Made by a program: the position numbers and the translations under genes. Source: Buttiauxella noackiae ATCC 51607 (GTDB lineage Bacteria > Pseudomonadota > Gammaproteobacteria > Enterobacterales > Enterobacteriaceae). Taken from it: a stretch of 64,000 nt of DNA. How positions within the stretch are numbered: position 1 is the first letter of the stretch; each line of letters starts with the position of its first letter. The notes beneath the pieces are model-generated. The model was not told the DNA's origin. It did not search any database and was given only the letters and a program-made list of their open reading frames with translations. Positions 39,032 through 49,127 of the stretch are shown here, piece by piece. The stretch spans positions 25,488-89,487 of the forward strand of contig NZ_LXEO01000032.1 in the NCBI RefSeq assembly GCF_001654865.1. The letters are read 5' to 3'.

Positions 39032-40519
39032 TTAAGACTCCAGGGAGATCCAGATTGTTTTTAGTTCGCTAAATTTTTCCAGCGCATGCAGGGATTTATC
39101 GCGGCCATTACCACTCTGTTTGTAGCCACCGAACGGTACGGTCATATCGCCATCGTTGTAGTTGTTGATGAAGACTGAGCCAGCTTTAAGGCGTCGGCTC
39201 ATGCGATGAGCACGGGAAAGATCGCGGGTCCACACTGCAGCACCCAGGCCGTAGTCGCTGTCGTTGGCTAATTCCAGCGCCTGCGCTTCGGTGGTGAACC
39301 GGGTAATAACCAGAACGGGTCCGAAGATTTCATCTCGGCCCGGGCGAGTATTCGGATCGATGTCGACAAAAATGGTTGGGCCAATGGCAGCAGGATGTTT
39401 ACCATCACGGCCGTCTAACACCAGCTTGCCCAGGCTTTCACCATCGCGGATAAAATTGTGTACGTTGTCGGCGTGGGCGTTATCAATCAGCGTGCCCATT
39501 GTGGTATTCGGATCAAGTGGATTGCCTGGCAACCAGTTATTGGCCTGCTCTTTTAGCAGAGCGATAAACTCGTCGGCGATGCTATCTTCCAGCAGTAGAC
39601 GAGCTCCAGCGATACATACCTGACCCTGATTGTAGAAAATCCCTGCGGCGGTATTGGCTGCGGCATTTTGCAGATCCGGGCAGTCGGCGAACACGATGTT
39701 GGCACTTTTACCACCCGCCTCCAGCCAGACACGCTTCATGTTGCTATCACCCGAATCTCTCAGCAGCTGTTTACCCGTACGGGTTGAACCGGTGAAAGTG
39801 ATAACGTCCACGTCCGGATGCTGTGACAGCGCCTGGCCGGCTTCATGACCGAAACCTGGGATAACGTTAAACACACCGTCAGGCAGACCCGCTTCTTTCG
39901 CAAACTGCGCCAGACGAATTGCTGTCAGCGGGGATTTTTCAGAAGGTTTGAGGATCACGCTGTTACCTGTCGCCAGCGCCGGGCCGAGCTTCCAACAGGC
40001 AAGCAGCAGAGGAAAGTTCCACGGCACCACAGCGGCAACAACGCCGATCGGCTCACGTACGATCATCGCCAACTCATTCACACCGGTGGAGGCGACCTCA
40101 CCGTAAACTTTATCAATCGCTTCCGCGTACCAGCGAATGGCGCGGGCGGCACCTGGAATATCATCACGCAGGCTATGGCGAATAGGCTTACCGGTATCAA
40201 GTGTCTCCAGCAGCGCCAGCTCCTCGTGATGCAGCTCCATTAAATCAGCAAGTTTGCTCAGTACGGCTTTGCGTTTTGCAGGCGAGGCCTGCGACCAGTC
40301 ACCGCGCTCAAAAACATCCCTGGCGGCACGTACAGCAATATCAACATCGGCTTTTTTGCCGCGGGAAACCTGGGTAAGCGTGCGCTGCGCGGCAGGATCG
40401 ACAATGTCAAAAGTGTCATTATCCTGAGCCTGGCAATATTGACCGTTAATAAACAGACGGCTTTCAAGCGTGATATTTTTTGCTTTTTCCTGCCAGTAAT
40501 TCAGATACTGAAAGTCCAT
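39032..40519 (-). CDS. puuC: Gamma-glutamyl-gamma-aminobutyraldehyde dehydrogenase
   Basis: 495 aa NAD(P)+ aldehyde dehydrogenase, third step of the puu pathway. It shows the glutamate active-site motif LEAGGKSANIVF, the nucleophile Cys in YNQGQVCIAGARL, and FTGSTRTGKQLL in the cofactor site. It aligns with E. coli PuuC (495 aa) end to end. A terminator lies between it and puuR, so it likely has a promoter in the 139-base gap. Confidence 0.94.
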   Translation of the reverse strand: MDFQYLNYWQEKAKNITLESRLFINGQYCQAQDNDTFDIVDPAAQRTLTQVSRGKKADVDIAVRAARDVFERGDWSQASPAKRKAVLSKLADLMELHHEELALLETLDTGKPIRHSLRDDIPGAARAIRWYAEAIDKVYGEVASTGVNELAMIVREPIGVVAAVVPWNFPLLLACWKLGPALATGNSVILKPSEKSPLTAIRLAQFAKEAGLPDGVFNVIPGFGHEAGQALSQHPDVDVITFTGSTRTGKQLLRDSGDSNMKRVWLEAGGKSANIVFADCPDLQNAAANTAAGIFYNQGQVCIAGARLLLEDSIADEFIALLKEQANNWLPGNPLDPNTTMGTLIDNAHADNVHNFIRDGESLGKLVLDGRDGKHPAAIGPTIFVDIDPNTRPGRDEIFGPVLVITRFTTEAQALELANDSDYGLGAAVWTRDLSRAHRMSRRLKAGSVFINNYNDGDMTVPFGGYKQSGNGRDKSLHALEKFSELKTIWISLES

Positions 40520-40620
40520 AATTACTCCTTAGATTCAATAAGATAAAATGTCTTTCTTCGCTGTTGTCGGCAAAATCTGGCTGCAAGTTGCCCCAGGAAA
40601 TAAATCCCGTAAAAAGTTTT

Positions 40621-40650
40621 TTAAAAAAGCGGCCTGAATAACTCAGGCCG
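40621..40650 (-). terminator. Terminator after puuR
   Basis: Minus strand stem CGGCCTGA / TCAGGCCG (loop GTTAT) followed by six T; nine bases after the puuR stop. It separates puuD-puuR from puuC-puuB. Confidence 0.85.
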
Positions 40651-40658
40651 AATGGACT

Positions 40659-41216
40659 TCAGAACGTGGTGGGAGTGTGGGCGCTGATAATGCGGCAGAT
40701 GCCTGCCGAGGTGTTGCTGAAGCTATGAGGTATGCCGGTGTTGATGGCATAACTTTGCCCTGCAACCAGGTGATATGTCTGACCGTTGATGGTCAGTATC
40801 ACTTCACCTTCCAGTATCGTGCCTATCTCTTCACCCTGGTGCTTGATCCTCTCTCCTGTCGTCGTACCGGGTTGATAAGTCTCGAAGATCATCGCCAGTG
40901 TACGGTTCGGATTTCCGTTGTGTACTAGCTTCATTGAAACGCCCTGACTACCGATTTCAATCAGGTCATCCTGATTGATAACCACTTGTGGTTCATCAGG
41001 TTTTTCCGGGTCCGCGAAGAACTCGGAGAGCGACAGCCCATAAACTTTCAGTAACTTCTGTAGCGTACTGATTGCAGGACTGACTTTATCCTGCTCTATG
41101 GTGCTGATGGCACTATGCGTTAATCCAGACAGTTCGGCGGCACGACGTTGTGAAAGACCCAATTGCTGGCGGATCGCTGACAAACGTTTTCCCGGCGCCA
41201 GGCCGTCATCGCTCAT
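40659..41216 (-). CDS. puuR: Putrescine-responsive repressor PuuR
   Basis: 185 aa. The N-terminal Xre-type HTH (RLSAIRQQLGLSQRRAAELS) is followed by a C-terminal cupin (about 110-185, EEIGTILEGEVILTING). Length matches E. coli PuuR (185). It represses the divergent puuA and puuD promoters until putrescine is present. The candidate operators in the puuD-puuA gap fit this. It lies 25 bases after puuD. Confidence 0.94.
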   Translation of the reverse strand: MSDDGLAPGKRLSAIRQQLGLSQRRAAELSGLTHSAISTIEQDKVSPAISTLQKLLKVYGLSLSEFFADPEKPDEPQVVINQDDLIEIGSQGVSMKLVHNGNPNRTLAMIFETYQPGTTTGERIKHQGEEIGTILEGEVILTINGQTYHLVAGQSYAINTGIPHSFSNTSAGICRIISAHTPTTF

Positions 41217-41241
41217 ATTGGTATTTCCTTAACAGTAGTGG

Positions 41242-42006
41242 TCAGAGCCGCTGTTTTTCAGCGATATAGTTCTGACAAGCGTTGATAAAACCTTCTAGCA
41301 ATAAACGCGACAGCGCGTATTCGCTACTGTTCCATTCTGGATGCCATTGTACACCAAGGGCGAATGGGTGATCGTGTACGCTGACGGCTTCCACCAGGCC
41401 ATCCGGTGAACGTGCTTCCACACGTAACAGACGACCCAGCGATTTCGCGCCTTGTCCATGGAGTGAATTAACCCAAAACGAGTTGCAACCTGGTATTAAA
41501 GAAGAAAGTAATCCTCCCTGTTGAACCTGGACTTCGTGGGATGGGGCGTACTGCTGCTCCATCGGCAGTTCGTGATCTTCCCGGTGCTCGAGAAATTCGG
41601 GCTGCTCGTGTAGGCGACGATATAACGTCCCACCCGTAGCAACCACCATTTCCTGCAAACCCCGGCAGATGGCGAAAATGGGAATGCGCCTTTCAAGCCC
41701 GGCATTGATCAGCGCCAGGCTCAATTCATCACGCCCGGGATCGGCGTCAGGCTCATCGCCGTTTTCACCATAGAGGTGCGGCTGTACATTGCTGGGGCTC
41801 CCCGGCAGAAAAATGCCATCAAGCTTAGGAAGAAATGCGTTCAGCAATTCTGGCTCCGCCAGCGCATGAGGGAGGGCAACAGGCAACCCACCAGCATTTA
41901 AAACCGCATTCAGATACTTTTCTTGCAACGTCTGGGTCTCATGACCCTTAAGCCTGTTTCTGCACATGACGACGCCAATAACTGGCCTGTCAAATATATT
42001 GCCCAT
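41242..42006 (-). CDS. puuD: Gamma-glutamyl-GABA hydrolase
   Basis: 254 aa class I glutamine-amidotransferase-like hydrolase releasing GABA and glutamate. The nucleophile elbow is FAICRGLQE; the catalytic His-Glu lies in GVQWHPEWNSS. ATG 42006 has GAGG six bases upstream and gives the E. coli length (254); the frame to 42051 adds an unsupported leader. It is divergent from puuA. Confidence 0.94.
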   Translation of the reverse strand: MGNIFDRPVIGVVMCRNRLKGHETQTLQEKYLNAVLNAGGLPVALPHALAEPELLNAFLPKLDGIFLPGSPSNVQPHLYGENGDEPDADPGRDELSLALINAGLERRIPIFAICRGLQEMVVATGGTLYRRLHEQPEFLEHREDHELPMEQQYAPSHEVQVQQGGLLSSLIPGCNSFWVNSLHGQGAKSLGRLLRVEARSPDGLVEAVSVHDHPFALGVQWHPEWNSSEYALSRLLLEGFINACQNYIAEKQRL

Positions 42007-42064
42007 GATCGACCTCACATTCTGGACTAAATTATTGCCAAAAGATTCCATTCCGCTCTATTCC

Positions 42065-42173
42065 GTTCAATATTTTATCAATCTAGCAGCGGTATAACCT
42101 ATTTGCAAAGTTCATTTAACATTTGACAAACATTTAAATTGGCACCAATGTCGAATGGTGGACATTATATTTA
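42065..42173. promoter_or_regulatory. puuD/puuA divergent control region with candidate PuuR sites
   Basis: Against the PuuR motif as I recall it (TGTTCATTATATTTT), there are partial matches at 42065-42077 (GTTCAATATTTTA), 42110-42124 (GTTCATTTAACATTT) and 42159-42173 (TGGACATTATATTTA, 12 of 15). The region is AT-rich. The consensus is from memory, so individual sites are tentative. Confidence 0.5.
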
Positions 42174-42211
42174 ACAGCAAAAAAACGCATCCAATGCAAC
42201 GGTGGTCAATC

Positions 42212-43630
42212 ATGGATACCAATATCGTAGAAGTTGAGAATTTCGTTCAGCATTCCGAAGAGAGACGAAGTAGCGCGTTTGCACGTGAAGTAAAAACCTA
42301 CCTCGAGCGTTACCCCAGTACCCAATATGTTGATGTCCTTATTACAGACCTGAACGGAGGCTTCCGTGGCAAACGCATCCCGGTTTCCAGCCTACGTAAG
42401 ATAGAAAAAGGCTGTTACTTCCCGGCATCCGTCTTTGCGATGGATATCCTGGGCAACGTGGTGGAAGAAGCCGGTCTTGGCCAGGAATTAGGTGAGCCAG
42501 ATCGCAATTGTGTACCGATTCCTGGAACATTAACCCCGTCAGCGGCGGACCCGGAACTTATCGGGCAGATGATGCTGACCATGCTGGATGAAGATGGCGC
42601 TCCCTTTGACGTTGAGCCGCGCAACGTGCTTAACCGACTCTGGCAGAAGTTACGCCAGCGTGGTTTGCACCCCGTGGTAGCGGTAGAGCTGGAGTTCTAT
42701 TTACTCGATCGCCAGCGTGATGCAGACGGCTATCTGCAACCTCCTTGCGCGCCGGGTACTGAAGATCGTAATACCCAAAACCAGGTTTACTCTGTCGATA
42801 ACCTCAATCACTTTGCCGATGTGCTCAGCGATATTGATGAGTTGGGCCGCCTGCAATTGATTCCAGCAGATGGTGCTGTCGCCGAAGCCTCCCCAGGCCA
42901 GTTCGAGATTAACCTGCACCATACCGATAACGTACTGGATGCCTGCGATGATGCGCTGGCACTAAAACGTCTGGTCCGTTCAGTGGCAGAAAAACATAAG
43001 ATGCACGCCACTTTTATGGCGAAACCGTATGAAGAGCACGCAGGAAGCGGGATGCATATTCATATCAGCGTCCTGAACGGCAAAGGTGAGAATGTATTGG
43101 CGGACGCCGATGGCGAAGACTCCGCACTTCTTAAACGTGCACTTGCGGGCATGATTGACCTGATGCCGGCATCTATTGCGATGCTTGCTCCGAACGTCAA
43201 CTCCTACCGTCGTTTCCAGCCCGGTATGTATGTGCCGACACAGGCTTCGTGGGGGCATAACAACCGTACCGTCGCACTGCGTATCCCTTGTGGCGATCGC
43301 GATAACCATCGTATTGAGTACCGTGTAGCGGGGGCAGATGCCAACCCTTATCTGGTGATGGCAACAATTCTTGCAGGCATCCTGTATGGCCTGGATAACG
43401 ATCTGCCATTGCAGGAAGAAGTTGAAGGGAACGGCTTGGAGCAGGAAGGACTGCCTTTCCCTATTCGCCAGAGCGATGCGCTATGGGAATTTACCCAGAA
43501 CGATCATCTGCGCGAGCTGTTAGGCGAACGATTTGTTCATGTCTTCCATGCCTGTAAGAACGATGAGCTGATCCAATTTGAACGAATGATCACAGAAACG
43601 GAAATTGAGTGGATGTTGAAAAACGCCTGA
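42212..43630 (+). CDS. puuA: Gamma-glutamylputrescine synthetase
   Basis: 472 aa glutamine-synthetase-fold ligase, first step of the pathway (putrescine + Glu + ATP). GS motifs: VAVELEFYLLD, PGQFEINLHH, HAGSGMHIHIS and NRTVALRIPCGD. Start ATG 42212 gives the E. coli N-terminus (MDTNIVEVENFVQ) and length; the longer frame from 42155 lies over candidate operators. Confidence 0.95.
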   Translation: MDTNIVEVENFVQHSEERRSSAFAREVKTYLERYPSTQYVDVLITDLNGGFRGKRIPVSSLRKIEKGCYFPASVFAMDILGNVVEEAGLGQELGEPDRNCVPIPGTLTPSAADPELIGQMMLTMLDEDGAPFDVEPRNVLNRLWQKLRQRGLHPVVAVELEFYLLDRQRDADGYLQPPCAPGTEDRNTQNQVYSVDNLNHFADVLSDIDELGRLQLIPADGAVAEASPGQFEINLHHTDNVLDACDDALALKRLVRSVAEKHKMHATFMAKPYEEHAGSGMHIHISVLNGKGENVLADADGEDSALLKRALAGMIDLMPASIAMLAPNVNSYRRFQPGMYVPTQASWGHNNRTVALRIPCGDRDNHRIEYRVAGADANPYLVMATILAGILYGLDNDLPLQEEVEGNGLEQEGLPFPIRQSDALWEFTQNDHLRELLGERFVHVFHACKNDELIQFERMITETEIEWMLKNA

Positions 43631-43998
43631 GTGTAGCCATGCCGGGGTAGCGTTATGCTGCCCGGCAGAAAAATTAAGCAGCATCATAAGGTCTGATCGG
43701 AGCCGGACCGGAAACGTTGCAGGGCTAACCTGCCATTTCCCTGAGTCGCACAACGGAGCACGCGGCAACGGGTCTTCAGTTAAACGACAGATTGTATGAC
43801 GAGGAAATGAGATGATGCAGATGTTCAAATACCCGCACGGCGAAGGCGAATGCTGCTGCCATATTGATTACGACGGACCTGTTAATGGTCATAGCCCGAT
43901 ATTTACGCCTCTGGTTCCACGTTTAACCCCCAGCCTGAGCAGGTTTGCTATAACGACGATATTATCGCAAACCTCCACATGCATGGGGGGGCCAGGCC
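43631..43998 (+). other. puuA-puuP intergenic region (368 bases)
   Basis: It contains an imperfect GC-rich hairpin soon after puuA (GCCGGG...CCCGGC, 43641-43666) without a T-run, possibly an mRNA processing or stabilising structure. Further on is a small frameshifted reading frame (next entry). No other gene is seen. Confidence 0.5.
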
Positions 43999-44065
43999 AT
44001 GGCGACTAACACTTCTATTGAAAACCTTTCGCCGGCGGGAAAACCGCAACTGCGTAAATCTTTAA
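43812..44065 (+). pseudogene. Small Cys-rich reading frame, apparently frameshifted, upstream of puuP
   Basis: GAGGAA precedes tandem ATGs at 43812. The first frame encodes MMQMFKYPHGEGECCCHIDY, then DGPVNGHS, and then becomes low-complexity (stop 44009). From about 43890 the +2 frame reads protein-like: [20 protein letters not shown], then [15 protein letters not shown], to 44065. Joining them needs one base change in length near 43887-43893. It overlaps the puuP start. I do not recognise the product; it may be a decayed small gene, a leader, or chance. Confidence 0.35.
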
Positions 44066-45387
44066 AACTCTGGCAAGTGGTGATGATGGGGCTGGCCTAT
44101 CTCACACCCATGACGGTGTTTGATACCTTCGGGATTGTTTCTGGCGTCAGCGAAGGTCACGTACCGGCATCCTATCTTCTTGCACTGGCGGGCGTACTTT
44201 TTACCGCCATCAGCTACGGTAAGCTGGTACGCCAGTTCCCGCAGGCTGGCTCTGCTTATACCTATGCGCAAAAGGCTATTAGCCCCCATGTTGGTTTTAT
44301 GGTGGGCTGGTCGTCGCTGCTGGATTATCTGTTCCTGCCGATGATTAATGTCTTGCTGGCGAAAATCTATCTATCGGCCCTGTTTCCCGACGTTCCACCC
44401 TGGATTTGGGTCATCGGTTTTGTGACTATCCTCACCGTTATCAACCTGAAAAGCGTGAACCTGGTGGCTAACTTCAACACTTTGTTTGTGTTGGTACAGA
44501 TTTGCATCATGGTGGTGTTTATTATTCTGGTTGTTCAGGGGCTGCATAAAGGAGAAGGCGTTGGCACAGTCTGGTCGCTACAACCTTTCATCAGCCAGAA
44601 CGCACATCTCCTCCCCATCATCACTGGCGCAACAATAGTCTGTTTCTCGTTTCTTGGTTTCGACGCGGTAACAACGCTTTCAGAAGAAACGCCGAATGCA
44701 GCGCGCACCATTCCTAAAGCCATATTCCTCACAGCGGTCTACGGCGGAATCATCTTTATCGCGGCATCATTCTTTATGCAGTTATTCTTCCCGGACAACA
44801 TCCGCTTCAAGGATCCGGATGCGGCACTGCCGGAAATTGCCCTGTATGTGGGAGGGAAACTATTCCAGTCCATCTTCCTGTGTACGACCTTCGTTAACAC
44901 GCTGGCTTCAGGCCTGGCATCCCATGCCAGCGTCTCACGACTGCTGTACGTTATGGGGCGCGATAACGTCTTCCCGGAGAAATATTTCGGCTACGTGCAC
45001 CCAAAATGGCGTACCCCAGCACTGAATGTACTGATGGTCGGCATCGTATCGCTTTCCGCACTGTTCTTCGACCTGGTGACCGCAACAGCACTGATAAACT
45101 TCGGTGCGCTGGTCGCATTTACCTTCGTGAATATCTCAGTCATCAACCACTTTTGGCGCCGTGAAGGACGAAACAAAACCTGGAAGGATAAGTTTCACTA
45201 TCTGATACTGCCGCTGACTGGAGCGATTACTGTGGCAGTGTTGTGGATCAACCTGGAAACAACATCTCTGACGCTCGGCCTGATATGGGCAGCGGTAGGT
45301 CTGGGATATCTTACCTATCTCACACGTAGCTTCCGAAAGCCACCGCCACAGTTCAATGCTGCTAAGGCTGAGCGGGCCTGGGAGTAG
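43999..45387 (+). CDS. puuP: Putrescine importer PuuP (APC family)
   Basis: 462 aa with about twelve TM helices. The N-terminus [20 protein letters not shown] and [20 protein letters not shown] match E. coli PuuP (461 aa) almost exactly. It is a proton-motive-force-driven importer of putrescine across the inner membrane. It is the second gene after puuA and ends at a terminator. Confidence 0.94.
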   Translation: MATNTSIENLSPAGKPQLRKSLKLWQVVMMGLAYLTPMTVFDTFGIVSGVSEGHVPASYLLALAGVLFTAISYGKLVRQFPQAGSAYTYAQKAISPHVGFMVGWSSLLDYLFLPMINVLLAKIYLSALFPDVPPWIWVIGFVTILTVINLKSVNLVANFNTLFVLVQICIMVVFIILVVQGLHKGEGVGTVWSLQPFISQNAHLLPIITGATIVCFSFLGFDAVTTLSEETPNAARTIPKAIFLTAVYGGIIFIAASFFMQLFFPDNIRFKDPDAALPEIALYVGGKLFQSIFLCTTFVNTLASGLASHASVSRLLYVMGRDNVFPEKYFGYVHPKWRTPALNVLMVGIVSLSALFFDLVTATALINFGALVAFTFVNISVINHFWRREGRNKTWKDKFHYLILPLTGAITVAVLWINLETTSLTLGLIWAAVGLGYLTYLTRSFRKPPPQFNAAKAERAWE

Positions 45388-45412
45388 TTAAAATAGTGGG
45401 TTAATTTATGAG

Positions 45413-45444
45413 GCGGGTTGCTTGAAAAGGCGGCTCGCTTTTTT
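45413..45444 (+). terminator. puuP terminator
   Basis: An 11-bp stem with several G-U pairs (GCGGGTTGCTT / AGGCGGCTCGC), a four-base loop, then six T. Confidence 0.78.
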
Positions 45445-45494
45445 ATGAGAGAATATTGTTAAATAAATCGTACCCTCACCTACGAGCCAGGTGT

Positions 45495-46052
<558 letters not shown>

Positions 46053-46081
46053 TTATACACAGCTCCTTTTTGTACCCAAAA

Positions 46082-46720
46082 TTATTCGAGCTGCTGTAAT
46101 TGACCTTGCGGCGTAACCCGCCAGCGATGCTGGCAAAAATAGAGCAGCGGGTTGTCCTGGTTGCTGTCGCTGTAACCGCTGTAGAGCTGCAAAGGTGTGC
46201 CGATTTGCTGTTCCAGTTGTGAGACTTTTTCATGCCCAAGACAGCGTAATGTGAGCACCCACCCACCGTGAGAACGCTTGATTTGGCTGGCAATCAGCTT
46301 CACTTTCGGTAGCCATGGCGTGTCGAAATAAACCTGCTGTACCAAAGGTTGCGGTGAACCGGTGATAAGCCAGACATCAGCATCTGAACTTGTCAGGTAA
46401 TCGGTAAGACGCTGCTGCACCACCGGAAAAGCTGTAACTTGCCCACGAAACCAGGTGACGAAATTTGCTTCCAGCTGCTTGAGGCGCGTTTCACTATGTC
46501 CAAATGTCGCGCCCCACAGTAATAGACTCATCGGCCAGCGAGCAGCACGTCCTTTAATCAGCAACGCGCCACCTATCACCGGCAAAAGCGGAATGACAAG
46601 TAACAGATTGAGAGGTTGATGGCGCAGCAGGAAGCGCAAGAAACTGCCAAACATATCCTGCTGATGAAGCGTGCCATCTAAATCGAAAAATACTACCCGA
46701 CGCTCACTCTGAGTTGTCAA
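46082..46720 (-). CDS. pgpC: Phosphatidylglycerophosphatase C
   Basis: 212 aa HAD-superfamily membrane phosphatase that dephosphorylates PGP to phosphatidylglycerol. The HAD motif VVFFDLDGTLHQQD is at about 9-22, a hydrophobic segment (LLLVIPLLPVIGGALLI) follows, and motif II is LITGSPQPLV. It matches E. coli PgpC (YfhB) in position. It lies three bases after murP and upstream of tadA. Confidence 0.9.
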   Translation of the reverse strand: MTTQSERRVVFFDLDGTLHQQDMFGSFLRFLLRHQPLNLLLVIPLLPVIGGALLIKGRAARWPMSLLLWGATFGHSETRLKQLEANFVTWFRGQVTAFPVVQQRLTDYLTSSDADVWLITGSPQPLVQQVYFDTPWLPKVKLIASQIKRSHGGWVLTLRCLGHEKVSQLEQQIGTPLQLYSGYSDSNQDNPLLYFCQHRWRVTPQGQLQQLE

Positions 46721-46723
46721 ACG

Positions 46724-48091
46724 TTACTCCTCTGGATCGTTAAAGCCCATAAACCATGTAAATAAGAACCCTGCGATAACCGCTATCAGAAAGCCTAACA
46801 GATAGAGCATCACTTTTCCGGTAACAATGGTTAAAGCCAGCGGTAAACCTGAAATGCCAAATGTAATAACCGTCGCGACTTTCCAGTAGCTGATTAATGC
46901 CCCGCCAACCGCGCCACCTAAACATGCACCAATAAATGGTTTACCAAGCGGCAACGTCACGCCGAAAATCAGCGGTTCACCAATACCAAGCAGCCCAACG
47001 GGTAATGCACCTTTGATAAGTTTTTTCAGGCGCTGATTGCGTGTTTTAATAAAGACCGCAAGTGCAGCGCCAACTTGCCCGACGCCCGCCATCGCCAGAA
47101 TTGGCAATAATGCGTTCTGCCCATGAGTCTGAATAAGCTCAACATGAATCGGCACCAGCCCCTGATGCAAACCAGAAAGCACCAATGGCAAGAACGCACC
47201 GGAAAGCACCGCGCCAACCACCAGACCACCTTTGTCGATAGCCATTGTTGCGCCATGGGCAATGGCATCGGAAATCAGGCCACCCAACGGTTGCAAAGCA
47301 ACAATAGCAATCGAAGCGGTAATCAATGTCGTCAGCAATGGGTTAAGGATAAGTTCAATTGAACCAGGTAACAGCTTACGTAACCGTTTTTCAATCCAGC
47401 ACATCAACGCCACCACCAGCAATACGGCGATAACCCCACCGCGGCCAGGCTGGAGGTTTTCACCAAACAGGTGGATTTGCGCCAGTTGCGGACTGGAAAG
47501 AATCCCCGCCATCACGCCACCCATCGCCATCGAACCACCGAAGACTTTCGCAGCGTTCACACCCACCAGAATATTCATGATAGCAAACACTGCGCTGCCA
47601 AAGATGGCGAGTAAACCGAGAATGTTCGGGTACTGGGTGGCCATATCGCCAACAATATCCGGGCGCTTCAGAATGTTGATAATTCCAGTAATCAGACCCG
47701 ATGCAATAAAAGCAGGAATCAATGGAATAAAGACATTCGCCAGTTTGCGTAGCGCTTCACTCATCGGAGCCTGATAACGCGCTTTAGCTTGAGCCTTATT
47801 GTGCGCGATATCATCTTCACTTGAGATAGTCTGGCCGCTGCTTTGCAGCAGTTCGCGCATCGCGTCAACCACCTGGGCTGCACGCCCTGGGCCGACAATC
47901 AGCTGATGCTGCGAACCTTGCTTCACATAACCGCTGACGCCCGGCAGTTTTTTCAGGCGAGCAATATCAAGCAGGCTATCGTCCTTAAGCTCAACACGCA
48001 CGCGGGTCATGCAGTTTTCAAGACGGATGATATTTTCCTGCCCGCCGATGCCAGGCAAAATTTCACGGGCCAAAGTCGCTGTCTTATCCAT
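46724..48091 (-). CDS. murP: PTS EIIBC, N-acetylmuramic acid type (MurP)
   Basis: 455 aa. The N-terminal EIIB domain has the phosphorylated Cys in RLENCMTRVRVEL (Cys28). The EIIC membrane domain covers about 105-450, with GIGEPLIFGVTLPLG near the sugar site. No EIIA is encoded, so it should use Crr. It is paired with murQ (16 bases), indicating uptake and phosphorylation of MurNAc. E. coli has murQP elsewhere, next to murR. Confidence 0.85.
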   Translation of the reverse strand: MDKTATLAREILPGIGGQENIIRLENCMTRVRVELKDDSLLDIARLKKLPGVSGYVKQGSQHQLIVGPGRAAQVVDAMRELLQSSGQTISSEDDIAHNKAQAKARYQAPMSEALRKLANVFIPLIPAFIASGLITGIINILKRPDIVGDMATQYPNILGLLAIFGSAVFAIMNILVGVNAAKVFGGSMAMGGVMAGILSSPQLAQIHLFGENLQPGRGGVIAVLLVVALMCWIEKRLRKLLPGSIELILNPLLTTLITASIAIVALQPLGGLISDAIAHGATMAIDKGGLVVGAVLSGAFLPLVLSGLHQGLVPIHVELIQTHGQNALLPILAMAGVGQVGAALAVFIKTRNQRLKKLIKGALPVGLLGIGEPLIFGVTLPLGKPFIGACLGGAVGGALISYWKVATVITFGISGLPLALTIVTGKVMLYLLGFLIAVIAGFLFTWFMGFNDPEE

Positions 48092-48107
48092 GATTCAGTG
48101 CCTGCTT

Positions 48108-49001
48108 TTAGTTTTTTAAAGCGGTACGGAGATAGCCATCGCTGACTGCCAGACGTGCAAAAGCTGTCTGCGCATCCACACCGGTGAGTATCATAAGAAT
48201 GGCGGGTTTTACTTCGTAATCAGTTTGTTTGAGTGCATTTTCGGCATCGATACGAGCAGCACCGGTAGCTTCAACAACGATACGGCATGCACGGTCCACA
48301 AGTTTGATATTGGTCGCTTTCATGTCCACCATAAGGTTTTGGTACACCTTGCCCAGCTTGACCATCGCACCCGTGGAAATCATATTCAGTACGAGCTTCT
48401 GTGCAGTGCCTGATTTCAGACGAGTGGAACCGGTCAACGCTTCCGGGCCAACGACGGGAGAGATTGCAATTTCAGCCTCCTGCGCAATAGCTGATCCTGG
48501 GTTGCAGGAAATGGCGGCAGTACGGCATCCGAGGTTACGCGCATAACGCAGGCCACCAATCACATATGGCGTGCGACCGGACGCTGCAAGCCCAACGACC
48601 ATATCGTTAGCCGTCAGGTCTAATGCCTTCAGATCGTCTTCACCCAATTGCTGGTTGTCTTCGGCACCTTCAACGGCTTTCAGCAATGCACCAGGGCCAC
48701 CCGCAATTAAGCCAATGACCAAACCATGCGGAACACCGAACGTTGGTGGGCATTCAGAGGCATCCAGAACACCAAGCCGCCCGCTGGTGCCTGCCCCCAT
48801 ATAAATCAAACGTCCGCCTGCCTTGAGTGATTCACTTGCGGCATCGACGGCAAGGGCAACTTCCGGCAATGTTTTTTCAACTGCCCCAGCCACCAGCGCG
48901 TCTTGTTGATTAAAACGCTCAACCATTTCGAGTGTTGAGAGGCAATCAAGATCCATTGTTTGTGGATTACGAGTTTCAGAAACGAGAGAGCCGAGATTCA
49001 T
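48108..49001 (-). CDS. murQ: N-acetylmuramic acid 6-phosphate etherase
   Basis: 297 aa SIS-domain enzyme that cleaves the lactyl ether of MurNAc-6-P to GlcNAc-6-P. The signatures [25 protein letters not shown] and [21 protein letters not shown] region are present. Of two tandem ATGs the inner (49001) is chosen because AAAGGTG is then four bases away. It is divergent from the RpiR regulator yfhH. Confidence 0.9.
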   Translation of the reverse strand: MNLGSLVSETRNPQTMDLDCLSTLEMVERFNQQDALVAGAVEKTLPEVALAVDAASESLKAGGRLIYMGAGTSGRLGVLDASECPPTFGVPHGLVIGLIAGGPGALLKAVEGAEDNQQLGEDDLKALDLTANDMVVGLAASGRTPYVIGGLRYARNLGCRTAAISCNPGSAIAQEAEIAISPVVGPEALTGSTRLKSGTAQKLVLNMISTGAMVKLGKVYQNLMVDMKATNIKLVDRACRIVVEATGAARIDAENALKQTDYEVKPAILMILTGVDAQTAFARLAVSDGYLRTALKN

Positions 49002-49010
49002 CATGCACCT

Positions 49011-49060
49011 TTGAATATTTAATTCCTTACAGTTTCCACATAATGGAATATAAAATTCAT
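49011..49060. promoter_or_regulatory. Candidate operator in the murQ/yfhH divergent gap
   Basis: The arms TTGAATATTTAATTCC (49011-49026) and GGAATATAAAATTCAT (49045-49060) form an inverted repeat, 12 of 16 complementary, centred in the 126-base gap. This is a plausible binding site for the adjacent RpiR-family protein. Confidence 0.45.
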
Positions 49061-49127
49061 TCAGGCGAGCGTAATTTACGTTATTATGGAGCGGCTCACA
49101 TTATTGACCCGGCAGACTGGAGAGGAC

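Noticed and set aside
43641..43666. Terminator directly after puuA
   Set aside because: The hairpin is imperfect and has no downstream T-run on the plus strand; puuP is expected to be co-transcribed.
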